Source: Acinetobacter pecorum | Lineage (GTDB): Bacteria > Pseudomonadota > Gammaproteobacteria > Pseudomonadales > Moraxellaceae | Length of the DNA: 64,000 bases | Assembly (NCBI RefSeq): GCF_014837015.1 | Contig: NZ_JACSPT010000002.1 | Coordinates: 124,001 to 188,000 of the forward strand | Direction of reading: 5' to 3' | In this document: in pieces, positions 18,696-29,303 of the stretch | How positions within the stretch are numbered: position 1 is the stretch's first letter | Layout of the letters: every line of letters starts with the position of its first letter | Position numbers and translations under genes: made by a program | The notes under the pieces: model-generated | Told to the model about the DNA's origin: nothing | Databases searched by the model: none | What the model saw: the letters and a program-made list of their open reading frames with translations, nothing else

Positions 18696-18854
18696 TTAGT
18701 GATCTGGAGTTTGATATTGCTCAGGCTGAGAGTTTTCAGCTGGCGTTGTCACTGTCTCAGTCTCCGCAGTATGGTTATCATCACGGTTGACGATATAGAG
18801 ATATAGCGCGGATGGGGCTAAAATCAGTAAAACCAGTAAGATCTTTTTTAACAT
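18696..18854 (-). CDS. 52-residue single-pass membrane peptide, unknown function
   Basis: A short reverse-strand frame with ATG at 18854 and TAA at 18696-18698. It encodes MLKKILLVLLILAPSALYLY, one strongly hydrophobic helix after two lysines, and then a polar Thr/Glu/Pro-rich tail ending QYQTPDH. The pattern is that of a small inner-membrane protein with a periplasmic tail. It lies in the gap between the TonB receptor and the second permease. No strong ribosome-binding site is visible and I do not recognise a family, so it is a candidate only. Confidence 0.5.
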   Translation of the reverse strand: MLKKILLVLLILAPSALYLYIVNRDDNHTAETETVTTPAENSQPEQYQTPDH

Positions 18855-18937
18855 GACACAAAGGCACAATATGAAATCGCATTAATTATAGCCTAAGCAA
18901 ATTAAAAAGAGCAGCAGCATGTACCTCTATTCAGACT

Positions 18938-21433
18938 CTAGAATTTAAAAGTAACATCTGCGATAAATTGGCGGCCAATTTGTGGATAGGCAATACCCGA
19001 ATCCAGATAAAAATTATCACGATTCGTCACATTGTTAATCGTTAAACCTAAAATGGCTTTAAGGTCCTTATTTAAAGGAATATCATAGGTCGTCCGTACA
19101 TCCCAGTAGAAAGTATTTTTGGTGGTGTATGGGGTATACATATCATATTGTTCATTATTTTTATCAGAATAACCTTTTGATATTTTCTTCATGGCATCCA
19201 CTTTGCCTTGGTAACTGATGAAGTTATTAATGCTTAAAGGAATCCGGTCAAATTTAATATTCCAACCTAAACGTGTTGTCCAGGGAGTATTAAAGATTTC
19301 AGATGGCTTATCTTCAGCATTGATCAATTTACCATCGTAGTAGATGATGGGTGTGCCGGTATAATACGCTGTGCTGTATGAGTCGAAGTTACGCTGGGTT
19401 TCAGTATAATCTGCATTTAGGCTGAACAAATGCTGTGTGCCAAATAACTTCAATGGGCTAATGTTAATCAAGCTTAAGGTATAAATATTAGATTCAAATT
19501 TACCTTCATTATCATAAGTATAGCTAAAGCGATTGGTTGAAATGGCTGGATCCTTAACTGATTCTGTGCGGCGGATCTGGTTCTTATTTTTACGATTAAC
19601 CCATTTTAGACCAATACGGCTATTTGCATATTCAGCATTGATTCCGAACATGGTTTCATCTGCATAAGGGGTATCAAGCTGCGAACGATAAGTAAAAGAA
19701 CCGGCATATGCTTTTTCTTTCCAGTCGGCTGATAGGTTGTCACGTGTTTGGCGAATGATCAATAAACCTTTTTGATCTTGTAATTCATTATAAAAGGCAT
19801 TTAAACCATAGTAGCGGTTCCAGCCAGTGGTAAAGGATAATTGTTCATTAGCAAAAGGTTTAAAAACAAATGAGCTACGTGGTGCAACATTATTATTTTT
19901 AGTTAAGCTGTCATAGTCTGCACGAAAGCCAAGTGTTGCTGTGAAGTATTTGTCCCATTGAATCTGATCCTGTAAAAATGCATGCCAACGGTCTTGCTGT
20001 ACCTCAATTTTACCTGCCAAATAAGAGGTGCGATTTTTTAGAAACTGTCCGTCTTGGCCATTTCCTTCATCACATGCATCATATTTATGACCAGTATTTG
20101 AATAACAGCTGAGATTGGCAATATTTCCAGTCGCACTAGAATAAATGCTTGTTGTGACAGGACGTTTCCAATGAGCATTATAGTGTCCATATCCTCCGCC
20201 CATTTTGAACGTATGGGTCGTATGCTGGGTTTGAATGGGTTCAAATAATGCCTTAAGACTATATTCTAGTTTTTCCTCCTGCTGCTGAGTGCTGCCGAAG
20301 CTGCCTTCAATTTGCATACCCGAGGACTTCCAGTTTTTGGTTAATGATTTCAACCAGGAAATATTATCTGTCGCACTTTTACGGTTTGCAGTCTGCGTTT
20401 GATAATTGGCTTGTTGCTCAAGTTCAACTGAATTCAATTTATTTTTTAAGTTGATATAGAAACTTTGGCTGTCTGATGTATGTGAGCTTTGGGAGTTATG
20501 AGTGGATGAAAGAAAATAGTCACCACTCGATTCCATAAATTGTGTGCCAATCTTTAAAACCGTATTGTCACTGGGAGTATAGAAAAACTCTATACCTGCA
20601 TTGTTTGAACCTCGTTTTTGTTCATAAGAATCTGGGTTATCAATACTTGTTTTTAAAGGAATATCTGCACGGCGATATGAACCAAATGCATTGAAACCCA
20701 AACTTTCAGCAAGTTTGCCATATGACGTTGCACTGATCCCTTGACGTGTAAAGAAAGGTTGTTTGCTTTCACTGGTGGAATTTTCAAATTCTTCAGCTGC
20801 TTCTTTACTAGGGAAATTGATGTCTGACCAATGATCAGAAGTATAGTCATAGCTCAGGCTGCCATGAATTTTACCAATTTCGGTTTGGGGAACACAGGTT
20901 TCTGCACTGACTACGCCACCTGTGAACTCACCAAATTCGGCACCCACATTGCTATCAAGTAGGGTGATTTTACACAGCAGATCGGCATTAATTGTCACCG
21001 TTTGTGAACTTCCCATTATTTCATTCAGGGTATTACTTTTTGCGTCACTACCTGGATTAATATTGTTATTAATGCTGAGGCCATTGATCAAAAACTTATT
21101 ATCGTAGGGTAGGCTGCCATTAATACTGATATCCGTCGCGTTGAGTTCGCCTTGCTGCAATCCACTACGTGCGTTTGAATCAAATTGTACATTCGGATTA
21201 ACTTTTAATAATTCGGTGATGGTCTTAGAGCCATTTGGTATTTGCTGTATGTCCTCTTTATTGTAAACCGTTTTCCCCACCTCATTTTCTGTTTTAGCTT
21301 GAATCACAATGGTGGAAAACTTAACAGAAGCTTGTGATTTGACGTGTTCTGATTGATCGGATTTTTCAGCAAAAACAGTTGAACTCAATGCAGTTAAAAC
21401 CGCAATAGAAAGTGGGGAATAAGCAAAACGCAT
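18938..21433 (-). CDS. TonB-dependent outer-membrane receptor, probably iron-regulated
   Basis: An 831-residue outer-membrane receptor. The signal peptide ends near STVFA. A TonB-box-like stretch (FSTIVIQAK) follows, then a plug domain (about residues 55-180, with ITELLKVNPNVQFD and INGLSINNNINPGSD). The remainder is a 22-strand-type barrel, ending in the aromatic terminal FIADVTFKF expected for BAM-dependent insertion. A Cys pair in an extracellular-type loop (SCYSNTGHKYDAC) may form a disulfide. Two Fur-box-like sequences upstream suggest repression by iron. No siderophore biosynthesis or ABC uptake genes are adjacent, so the ligand is unknown. Confidence 0.9.
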   Translation of the reverse strand: MRFAYSPLSIAVLTALSSTVFAEKSDQSEHVKSQASVKFSTIVIQAKTENEVGKTVYNKEDIQQIPNGSKTITELLKVNPNVQFDSNARSGLQQGELNATDISINGSLPYDNKFLINGLSINNNINPGSDAKSNTLNEIMGSSQTVTINADLLCKITLLDSNVGAEFGEFTGGVVSAETCVPQTEIGKIHGSLSYDYTSDHWSDINFPSKEAAEEFENSTSESKQPFFTRQGISATSYGKLAESLGFNAFGSYRRADIPLKTSIDNPDSYEQKRGSNNAGIEFFYTPSDNTVLKIGTQFMESSGDYFLSSTHNSQSSHTSDSQSFYINLKNKLNSVELEQQANYQTQTANRKSATDNISWLKSLTKNWKSSGMQIEGSFGSTQQQEEKLEYSLKALFEPIQTQHTTHTFKMGGGYGHYNAHWKRPVTTSIYSSATGNIANLSCYSNTGHKYDACDEGNGQDGQFLKNRTSYLAGKIEVQQDRWHAFLQDQIQWDKYFTATLGFRADYDSLTKNNNVAPRSSFVFKPFANEQLSFTTGWNRYYGLNAFYNELQDQKGLLIIRQTRDNLSADWKEKAYAGSFTYRSQLDTPYADETMFGINAEYANSRIGLKWVNRKNKNQIRRTESVKDPAISTNRFSYTYDNEGKFESNIYTLSLINISPLKLFGTQHLFSLNADYTETQRNFDSYSTAYYTGTPIIYYDGKLINAEDKPSEIFNTPWTTRLGWNIKFDRIPLSINNFISYQGKVDAMKKISKGYSDKNNEQYDMYTPYTTKNTFYWDVRTTYDIPLNKDLKAILGLTINNVTNRDNFYLDSGIAYPQIGRQFIADVTFKF

Positions 21434-21455
21434 GAGAGAGCTTGATTATGAGAAA

Positions 21456-21474
21456 GATAATGTAAGTAATTATC
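21456..21474 (-). promoter_or_regulatory. Fur-box-like operator 1
   Basis: GATAATGTAAGTAATTATC matches 15 of 19 positions of the Fur consensus GATAATGATAATCATTATC, with both outer arms nearly perfect. It begins 23 bp upstream of the TonB receptor start codon. Confidence 0.65.
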
Positions 21475-21498
21475 ATTAACTATGGCGTGGTAATCAAT

Positions 21499-21517
21499 GA
21501 AAATGAGAATTATTTCC
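21499..21517 (-). promoter_or_regulatory. Fur-box-like operator 2
   Basis: GAAAATGAGAATTATTTCC matches about 14 of 19 positions of the Fur consensus. It lies 25 bp beyond operator 1 in the same promoter region, an arrangement common for tightly iron-repressed receptors. Confidence 0.55.
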
Positions 21518-21598
21518 ATTAATAAAATAATGAATGTTCATGAATTAATCAGCTTGAGGTGCTGGTACAAGATATAGGAAGAAAGAGAAGAAGATAGA

Positions 21599-21674
21599 TG
21601 GCGTCCCTACGGGGATTCGAACCCCGGTTACCGCCGTGAAAGGGCGATGTCCTAGGCCTCTAGACGATAGGGAC
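21599..21674 (-). tRNA. tRNA-Glu (TTC), copy 5
   Basis: Identical 76-nt tRNA-Glu with anticodon TTC and encoded CCA. It sits between the rnt gene and the TonB receptor promoter. Confidence 0.97.
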
Positions 21675-21694
21675 GTTTAGAAGATGGCGGTATC

Positions 21695-22354
21695 TTATTG
21701 ATCCGCCACCAGAGTGTCAAGCAGGTGAGGTGCGAGTTTGTTTAAAATATAGCAAAACAGTTCAGCGGTCTTCTGCGTATCATATAATGCAGAGTGAGCC
21801 TCTTTGCCATCAAACTCGATTCCAGCCTGGATACAGGACTTCGCCAGTACGGTCTGACCAAACATCACCGCACTTAAAGTCACTGTATCGAAGACAGAAA
21901 AACTATGAAACGGGTTCTGGTTTTTGGTTCCGGTACGGGCAATCGCGGCCTGAAGAAAACCTAAATCGAAATGTGCATTGTGTCCGACTAAAACCGCATG
22001 GGTACAGTTTTGCTGGCGACGTACTTCATTCACAGATTTAAAAATACGCTTAAGCGCAGTTTTTTCATCTTCAGCCATGGCGATTCGCATCGGATTAGAG
22101 GGATCGATCCCAATAAACTCCAGCGAACGGCGGTCGAGGTTTGCCCCTTCGAAAGGATTGATATGTGCATGGTAGGCTTGACCTGGCACAAATTGACCAT
22201 CTTCATTATAAACAATCGGAATGGCCGCAATTTCCAGCAATGCATCAGTCTGTGCATTAAAACCTGCAGTCTCGACATCGACAACTACAGGTAAGAATCC
22301 ACGAAAACGTTGACCAATGATTGGGAGAGTTTCATTTGTCACACTTTTCTCCAT
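21695..22354 (-). CDS. rnt: Ribonuclease T
   Basis: A 219-residue DEDDh 3'-5' exoribonuclease that trims tRNA 3' ends and matures 5S and 23S rRNA. The Exo I motif is [10 protein letters not shown] (D and E metal ligands), Exo II is [12 protein letters not shown] and Exo III is the His/Asp of [13 protein letters not shown]. The length is close to the roughly 215 residues of E. coli RNase T. Its start overlaps the 3' end of pyrC by 16 bp, so the two are probably co-transcribed. Its 3' end runs to within 21 bp of a tRNA-Glu, itself a class of RNase T substrate. Confidence 0.95.
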   Translation of the reverse strand: MEKSVTNETLPIIGQRFRGFLPVVVDVETAGFNAQTDALLEIAAIPIVYNEDGQFVPGQAYHAHINPFEGANLDRRSLEFIGIDPSNPMRIAMAEDEKTALKRIFKSVNEVRRQQNCTHAVLVGHNAHFDLGFLQAAIARTGTKNQNPFHSFSVFDTVTLSAVMFGQTVLAKSCIQAGIEFDGKEAHSALYDTQKTAELFCYILNKLAPHLLDTLVADQ

Positions 22355-23373
22355 TGAATGGTTTTACCCGCATAGAGAGGGATAATCTGTTCACCATCCA
22401 GGTAGTTTAAACTTTCAGGAATCACTTGATCTTCTTTGATCAGGGTAATAGTGCTGGTATTACGTGGCAGGCCATAGAAGTCTGCACCAAAATGGCTGGC
22501 AAAACCTTCCAGGCGCTCAATTTTACCCACCTGATCAAATGCCTGAGCATACAGCTCAATGGCAGTCGGCGCACTATAACATCCTGCACAGCCACACGCA
22601 TTTTCTTTTGCATTTTTTGAATGCGGCGCGCTGTCTGTTCCCAGGAAAAATTTAGGATTACCGCTGGTTGCGACTTCCAGCAAAGTTTGCTGATGGGTTT
22701 GACGCTTTAAAATTGGCAAGCAGTAGAAATGCGGCTTGATCCCACCGACCAGCATGTCATTTCGGTTAAACAATAAATGTTGCGGGGTAATGGTTGCAGC
22801 GACATTACGGTCTTGCTCGAGCACAAAATTTGCAGCTTCACTGGTGGTAATGTGTTCAAGTACCAGTTTTAGCTTGGGAAACTGTCTGAGTAAGGGAGCC
22901 AGTACTTCATCCAGGAAGCGCTTTTCACGGTCAAAAATATCCACATGATTATGCGTTACTTCGCCATGCAGTAATAAAGGCACTTGGTGTTCTTCAAGCT
23001 GTTCAATTACGCCGTAGACCTTGCTCATATCGCTCACACCGCTATCGGAGTTGGTGGTCGCACCTGCAGGATAGAGCTTGATGGCATTGACATACGCAGA
23101 TTCTTTAATCTTCTTAACTTCGCTTGCCGGGGTGTTGTCAGTGAAATACAGCACCATACGTGGGTCAAAATTTATCCCTTCAGGCACATGGGCCATAATA
23201 CGTTCACGATAGGCATTGGCTTCCTCCACGGTTTTAACGGGTGGCACCAGGTTTGGCATGCAAATGGCGCGAGAAAACTGTTTGGCTAAATCAGGAACGG
23301 TACGTTGAAGTGCTAAACCATCACGCAGGTGAACGTGCCAGTCATCTGGCTGGAGAATCGTAATCGTATTCAA
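22339..23373 (-). CDS. pyrC: Dihydroorotase
   Basis: A 344-residue class II dihydroorotase, which interconverts N-carbamoyl-aspartate and dihydroorotate in de novo pyrimidine synthesis. The N-terminal zinc-binding motif [10 protein letters not shown] is present. The likely carboxylated lysine is in [14 protein letters not shown], further His ligands are in LLHGEVTH and LEHITT, and the catalytic Asp is in [13 protein letters not shown]. The length is normal for the family. It overlaps rnt downstream, giving a two-gene pyrC-rnt operon. Confidence 0.97.
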   Translation of the reverse strand: MNTITILQPDDWHVHLRDGLALQRTVPDLAKQFSRAICMPNLVPPVKTVEEANAYRERIMAHVPEGINFDPRMVLYFTDNTPASEVKKIKESAYVNAIKLYPAGATTNSDSGVSDMSKVYGVIEQLEEHQVPLLLHGEVTHNHVDIFDREKRFLDEVLAPLLRQFPKLKLVLEHITTSEAANFVLEQDRNVAATITPQHLLFNRNDMLVGGIKPHFYCLPILKRQTHQQTLLEVATSGNPKFFLGTDSAPHSKNAKENACGCAGCYSAPTAIELYAQAFDQVGKIERLEGFASHFGADFYGLPRNTSTITLIKEDQVIPESLNYLDGEQIIPLYAGKTIQWRKV

Positions 23374-23525
23374 GGCAAATTCAGTCGAACAAATAAAGTG
23401 AATGATAATCCATCTATAGCAAAAATGGTAACGAGAAAGCGCTACAAAATAAGGGATATCTATAATTTAATTTCAAAAAGTATGTTATTTTAGAATTACT
23501 AAAAAAATTACATAAATACTTGGCA

Positions 23526-24797
23526 ATGGAATACAAGTACAGTCTAGCGAAATTACAAGATAATAAAGAAGACATAGAAAAATTGATCACACGACAAAGT
23601 CAGCGTGTAGGTCCGGTCTTCCCTCAAAATCTGGAACAAGAATTCTGGACAAAAAATCTGGAACGTGCCCGTAAACATGTCGAAAAATATGTTTGGGGCG
23701 GAGTATTGGCTTATTTTATTTTTTTAGTGGTGATCATTCCTACAGATTACTGGATTATCAGCAAAGAACATTTCGTACATGATTTTGTGTTGTGCATGCT
23801 GGGTCTCATCAATGGCTGCATTGCATTAACCCTCTTTTATATGTTTTCCTGTTTACCCAAAATCAGGCGGTTTTTCCCGCAGGCATCAATGTTGTTGGTA
23901 TTTTGGATGCTGGTTTCAATTTCGTGTATTACCATGTCGATTAAAACTCCAGCTTTACAGCATCAGTCGATGGCGATTGTCACCATTATTTATATACTGG
24001 GATATGTTCTAACCGGTATCAAGCCTGTACAGATGCTGGTGACGGGACTGGCTGCAGCAGCTACCACGATTATTGCTTTATCAATCATGTCCATAGAATT
24101 TAGCCCCTTGGTTTTTGGGCGTATTCTGATTGGGAGCTGCTTGCTAGGTTATGTGATTAGTCATATGATTTTTGCACGTGAACGTGTGATTTTTCTCTAT
24201 AGCATTCGTGCCAGAATCAGTGAGCAGATCCAGCGTATTCATACCACCGAATTATTACATTTAAGCCAGTATGATGAACTGACCAAGATTTCGAACCGAA
24301 GAACCTTTGATGAAACCCTGGAGGTCCATTTCGAACGTGCTCGCCGTGAGGAAACGGCTTTGGCGATTCTGTTTATTGATGTAGATTTCTTTAAAAATTA
24401 CAACGATTTTTATGGGCATCAGAAAGGTGATGACGTTATTTCAAGCATTGCTAAAACGATCAAGAATGCGATCCGGCATATGGACTTTGTCGCACGTTAT
24501 GGCGGAGAAGAGTTTGTGGTCCTCTTGCCTGAAACAGATGCGCATGGTGCTTATGCAGTGGCATCAAATATCTTTAAAGCGATTGACCGGCTGGAAATTC
24601 CACATGAAAAATCCTCAGTTGCGAAACATATCACTATCAGTTTAGGTATTACTGTCTATCGTGGTGAGGATGATATTGATAAAGATGCATTGTTGGGAAT
24701 CGCGGATCAGGCGCTATATCGTGCCAAGCAGCTTGGACGCAATCAGATCTATTATCAGTCCATTCGATCAGTCAATTCAGATATCGCAAATGGTTAG
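23526..24797 (+). CDS. Membrane-bound diguanylate cyclase (GGDEF) with an intact I-site
   Basis: A protein of 423 residues from the ATG at 23526 (the frame opens with TTG at 23520). The N-terminal cytoplasmic part is followed by about six membrane helices (roughly residues 50-220), starting with YVWGGVLAYFIFLVVIIPTDY. A GGDEF domain occupies residues 240-415, with active-site GGEEF at 326-330. The inhibitory I-site RHMD at 317-320 is exactly five residues before it, so cyclic-di-GMP product inhibition is expected. The metal Asp is in LFIDVDFFKNYND. No known sensory domain name fits the membrane region. It is monocistronic, followed by a terminator. Confidence 0.92.
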   Translation: MEYKYSLAKLQDNKEDIEKLITRQSQRVGPVFPQNLEQEFWTKNLERARKHVEKYVWGGVLAYFIFLVVIIPTDYWIISKEHFVHDFVLCMLGLINGCIALTLFYMFSCLPKIRRFFPQASMLLVFWMLVSISCITMSIKTPALQHQSMAIVTIIYILGYVLTGIKPVQMLVTGLAAAATTIIALSIMSIEFSPLVFGRILIGSCLLGYVISHMIFARERVIFLYSIRARISEQIQRIHTTELLHLSQYDELTKISNRRTFDETLEVHFERARREETALAILFIDVDFFKNYNDFYGHQKGDDVISSIAKTIKNAIRHMDFVARYGGEEFVVLLPETDAHGAYAVASNIFKAIDRLEIPHEKSSVAKHITISLGITVYRGEDDIDKDALLGIADQALYRAKQLGRNQIYYQSIRSVNSDIANG

Positions 24798-24828
24798 AAA
24801 TTCTAAATATCTATAAGCATCACCAATA

Positions 24829-24858
24829 AAAAACCGCGCTCAAGGCGCGGTTTTTTTG
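24829..24858. terminator. Bidirectional terminator between the diguanylate cyclase gene and argG
   Basis: AAAAAACCGCGC and GCGCGGTTTTTTT form a strong stem with an A run on one side and a T run on the other, lying between two convergent genes. Confidence 0.93.
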
Positions 24859-24871
24859 CTAAAGACAAAAC

Positions 24872-26215
<1,344 letters not shown>

Positions 26216-26459
26216 TCATCCTAATGATATGAAATAGGCACGCCAGAATTGGTGGCCTGAAAAAATACATATTGCATCAATTGTATCATTAATTTATTTA
26301 GGTTTGCTTTAGAAAAGAAAAACTCGTTTTAAAATCTCTATTCAATAGACTTAAATAATCATAAATCGCACAATTTTGACCAGAATCCTGCTAAAAAATT
26401 AAAAATTCGCTATATTCAGCGCATAAAGTTAAAAAATCAGATAAATGAGGAATAAAATC

Positions 26460-26813
26460 ATGGCGTCTCCTATTCCACCATTACCTAACTTAAATCCAAA
26501 AACCAAGAATGAAACGCTGGCACTGTTGCATGGGATTTATGCCGGTTTGCTGGTTTTTAGTACGATTGCTTTTTTATATCTGGAATATCAGCAATCCACG
26601 ATTTCCATGCTGAGTCTGGGAATGATCCTACTAATTTTGTTGATACTGATTGTTTTAAATATACAGGCCTGTCTCAAGGTTAAGCTGGGGAATGGTTCAG
26701 GGCGGACATTATCCAGAGTGATGGCAATCCTCATGCTGTTCAGTTTTCCGATTGGGACAGTATTGGGTGCGATTGCATTATGGAAATCCAGTGCACGGCA
26801 ATGGCAGCAATAA
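26460..26813 (+). CDS. Small membrane protein of unknown function
   Basis: A 117-residue protein. An in-frame ATG at 26445 is less likely than the ATG at 26460, which has GAGG nine bases upstream. After a Pro-rich cytoplasmic start (ASPIPPLPNLNPKTKNETLA) there are three hydrophobic helices: LLHGIYAGLLVFSTIAFLYL, the Leu/Ile-rich segment after STISM, and AILMLFSFPIGTVLGAIALW. It resembles short conserved Acinetobacter membrane proteins that I cannot name. It is flanked by argG (divergent) and fadH (same strand, 147 bp on). Confidence 0.7.
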   Translation: MASPIPPLPNLNPKTKNETLALLHGIYAGLLVFSTIAFLYLEYQQSTISMLSLGMILLILLILIVLNIQACLKVKLGNGSGRTLSRVMAILMLFSFPIGTVLGAIALWKSSARQWQQ

Positions 26814-26960
26814 TTTAATCGCGAAGGTTCGACATGAATATGCCAATTGGTATTTGTGCCTGAGAATGCAGACCTGATAGTCATAAAAAGCCCCTAAAAA
26901 TCAGTTAAAGTACCTTTATAAGATTTAAGCTATTAGCCAAATAAAAATCAGGGATATGTT

Positions 26961-28997
26961 ATGACTACGACGCGCTATGCCAATATTTTAAAACCACTTC
27001 ATCTGGGTTTCACCACCATTAAAAACCGGGTGGTAATGGGATCGATGCATACTGGTCTGGAAGATCGCTTTTATAATTATCCTAAACTGGCAGCTTATTT
27101 TGGCGAACGTGCAAAGGGTGGTGTGGGTCTGCTGATTACAGGTGGAATATCGCCAAACCGTCAAGGCTGGTTGTTGCCGGCGGGCGGTACCATGAATACC
27201 TTGGGCGATATTGCACCGCACCGCTTGGTGACGCATGCAGTTCATAAGCATGGCGCCAAAATTCTTTTACAGATTCTGCATGCCGGACGTTATGGCTATC
27301 AGCCTTTTGTGGTTTCGGCCAGCCCGATCAAATCACCAATTTCTCCTTTTAAACCGCGTGAAATGTCAGATAAACAGATCCTGAATACCATTCAGGATTA
27401 TATGAAAACTGCCAGCATTGCCAAAAAGGCTGGCTATGATGGCGTGGAAATCATGGGTTCTGAAGGCTATTTGCTGAATCAGTTTTTAAGTCGTCATGTC
27501 AATCAGCGTACTGACCGTTGGGGCGGCCCGATTGAAAACCGGATGCGTTTTGCCGTAGAAATTGTTAAAGCGATTCGTGCTGAAATTGGCGAAAAATTTA
27601 TTATCTGTTTCCGTTTGTCACTTCTCGATTTGGTGCATGATGGCAATACCATGCAGGAAGTGATTACCGTAGCTAAAGCATTGGAAAAGGCCGGAATTAC
27701 TTTACTTAATACCGGTATTGGCTGGCATGAAGCGCGTATTCCGACTATCGTCACTTCTGTGCCGCGAGCAGCTTTTGTTGATTACACCGCTGAAGTCAAG
27801 AAACATGTTTCAGTACCGGTGATTGCGTCCAACCGGATCAATATGCCAGATACTGCCGAAGCGATTCTGGCTTCTGGTCAGGCAGATATGGTACAGATGG
27901 CACGTCCACTTTTAGCGGATGCATTCTGGGTCAATAAAACAGCAACCAATCGTGTTGATGAAATTAATACCTGTATTGCCTGTAATCAGGCCTGTCTGGA
28001 TCATACCTTTAAAAACCAGCGGGCAACCTGTCTGGTCAATCCGCGTGCCGGTTATGAAACTGAACTGGTCTATGTCAAAACCAAAAAACCAAAAAGTATT
28101 GCAGTGATTGGAGGAGGAGTTGCGGGTTTATCAGCAGCCACAGTCGCTGCCAGCCGTGGCCATGATGTGACGCTATTTGAAGCCAGTCACGAAGTAGGCG
28201 GGCAGTTTAACCTGGCTAAAGTGATTCCGGGGAAAGAGGAATTTCACGAAACAATTCGCTATTTTAAGGTGCAACTGGAAAAAACCGGAGTAGATGTACG
28301 TTTAAATACGCGGGTAAACCGCGAGCAGTTGGAGCGTGAAGGTTTTGATGAAGTGATTGTGGCTACAGGTGTCGTGCCACGTGCCTTGAATATCGAAGGC
28401 AGTCAGGCACCACAAGTCTTGTCTTATGCAGAAGTGCTACGTGGAGCACCTGTCGGTGATCGTGTTGCGGTCATTGGCGCAGGCGGGATCGGTTTTGATG
28501 TGTCCGAGTTTTTATTAAAGCCACCGCATCAGATACAGCCGCAACCCGTAAATGAATGGAAGCGAGAGTGGGGTGTAGATTCCCAACCAGATTATGTGAC
28601 TGAAGGCGGGTTACAGCGAGCTGAAGTAGAACCTCCGGTACGGGAAATTTATCTGTTACAGCGTAAAAAAACAACACTTGGTGCAGGGCTGGGCAAGACT
28701 TCAGGGTGGGTACATCGTGCCCAGTTAAAAAAACATGCAGTACGTATGTTGCGCGGTGTGCAATATAAATCTGTTACCGATGAAGGTTTATGGATTGAGG
28801 TCGATGGCCATGCTCAATTATTGCGTGTGGATAGTATTGTGGTATGTGCAGGCCAAGAATCGGTGAAGGATCTGATGCCGCTTAACGGGGAAAATACCTT
28901 GGCGCAGTATCATATTATTGGCGGTGCAAAACTGGCAGCTGAACTGGATGCCAAGCGTGCTATTCGTGAAGGAGCGGAATTGGCAGCAAAATTGTAG
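26961..28997 (+). CDS. fadH: NADPH-dependent 2,4-dienoyl-CoA reductase
   Basis: A 678-residue FMN/FAD/[4Fe-4S] flavoprotein that reduces 2,4-dienoyl-CoA during beta-oxidation of polyunsaturated fatty acids. Residues 1-330 form an OYE-type barrel, with the catalytic Tyr in GSEGYLLNQFLS and His in GIGWHEARIP. The iron-sulfur ligands follow in CIACNQACLDHTF and TCLVNPRAG. The FAD-binding motif is IAVIGGGVAGLSAATVAA and the NADPH-binding motif is VAVIGAGGIGFDVSEFL. The length is close to the roughly 672 residues of the E. coli enzyme. It is monocistronic. Confidence 0.95.
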   Translation: MTTTRYANILKPLHLGFTTIKNRVVMGSMHTGLEDRFYNYPKLAAYFGERAKGGVGLLITGGISPNRQGWLLPAGGTMNTLGDIAPHRLVTHAVHKHGAKILLQILHAGRYGYQPFVVSASPIKSPISPFKPREMSDKQILNTIQDYMKTASIAKKAGYDGVEIMGSEGYLLNQFLSRHVNQRTDRWGGPIENRMRFAVEIVKAIRAEIGEKFIICFRLSLLDLVHDGNTMQEVITVAKALEKAGITLLNTGIGWHEARIPTIVTSVPRAAFVDYTAEVKKHVSVPVIASNRINMPDTAEAILASGQADMVQMARPLLADAFWVNKTATNRVDEINTCIACNQACLDHTFKNQRATCLVNPRAGYETELVYVKTKKPKSIAVIGGGVAGLSAATVAASRGHDVTLFEASHEVGGQFNLAKVIPGKEEFHETIRYFKVQLEKTGVDVRLNTRVNREQLEREGFDEVIVATGVVPRALNIEGSQAPQVLSYAEVLRGAPVGDRVAVIGAGGIGFDVSEFLLKPPHQIQPQPVNEWKREWGVDSQPDYVTEGGLQRAEVEPPVREIYLLQRKKTTLGAGLGKTSGWVHRAQLKKHAVRMLRGVQYKSVTDEGLWIEVDGHAQLLRVDSIVVCAGQESVKDLMPLNGENTLAQYHIIGGAKLAAELDAKRAIREGAELAAKL

Positions 28998-29084
28998 CGA
29001 TTTGATGAAACTATATGCAGTTGATTGCATTCACTGTAATTTTCACTTGTCAGTCGGATAAAAGCTCCGTATTATTGCGCACAT

Positions 29085-29174
29085 GGAAGCGTGGCAGAGC
29101 GGTTTAATGCACCGGTCTTGAAAACCGACGAGGGTGTGAGTCCTCCGTGAGTTCGAATCTCACCGCTTCCGCCA
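29085..29174 (+). tRNA. tRNA-Ser (TGA)
   Basis: A 90-nt tRNA with acceptor GGAAGCG/CGCTTCC and anticodon loop CTTGAAA (anticodon TGA). It has the long variable arm of class II tRNAs (ACGAGGGTGTGAGTCCTCCGT), T-loop GTTCGAATC and encoded CCA. No partial duplicate of its 3' end was seen nearby, so there is no sign of an integrated element. Confidence 0.97.
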
Positions 29175-29181
29175 GATTTTA

Positions 29182-29210
29182 AAACCCCAGTCGAAAGATT
29201 GGGGTTTTTT
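29182..29210 (+). terminator. Terminator of tRNA-Ser
   Basis: AAACCCCA and TGGGGTTT pair with a short internal GTC/GAT extension, followed by six T residues just after the tRNA. Confidence 0.88.
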
Positions 29211-29303
29211 ATTACTTTAAAATTTTAATAGCATGCTGGAAAATAAACGGGGTTCGAAGAAAACCACCATTTAAAAAGTCAATAATTTATAAATAGATAT
29301 TAT

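Noticed and set aside
13751..21674. Integrative element bounded by tRNA-Glu copies
   Set aside because: No integrase, excisionase or partial tRNA repeat typical of att sites is present; all five tRNA genes are complete.
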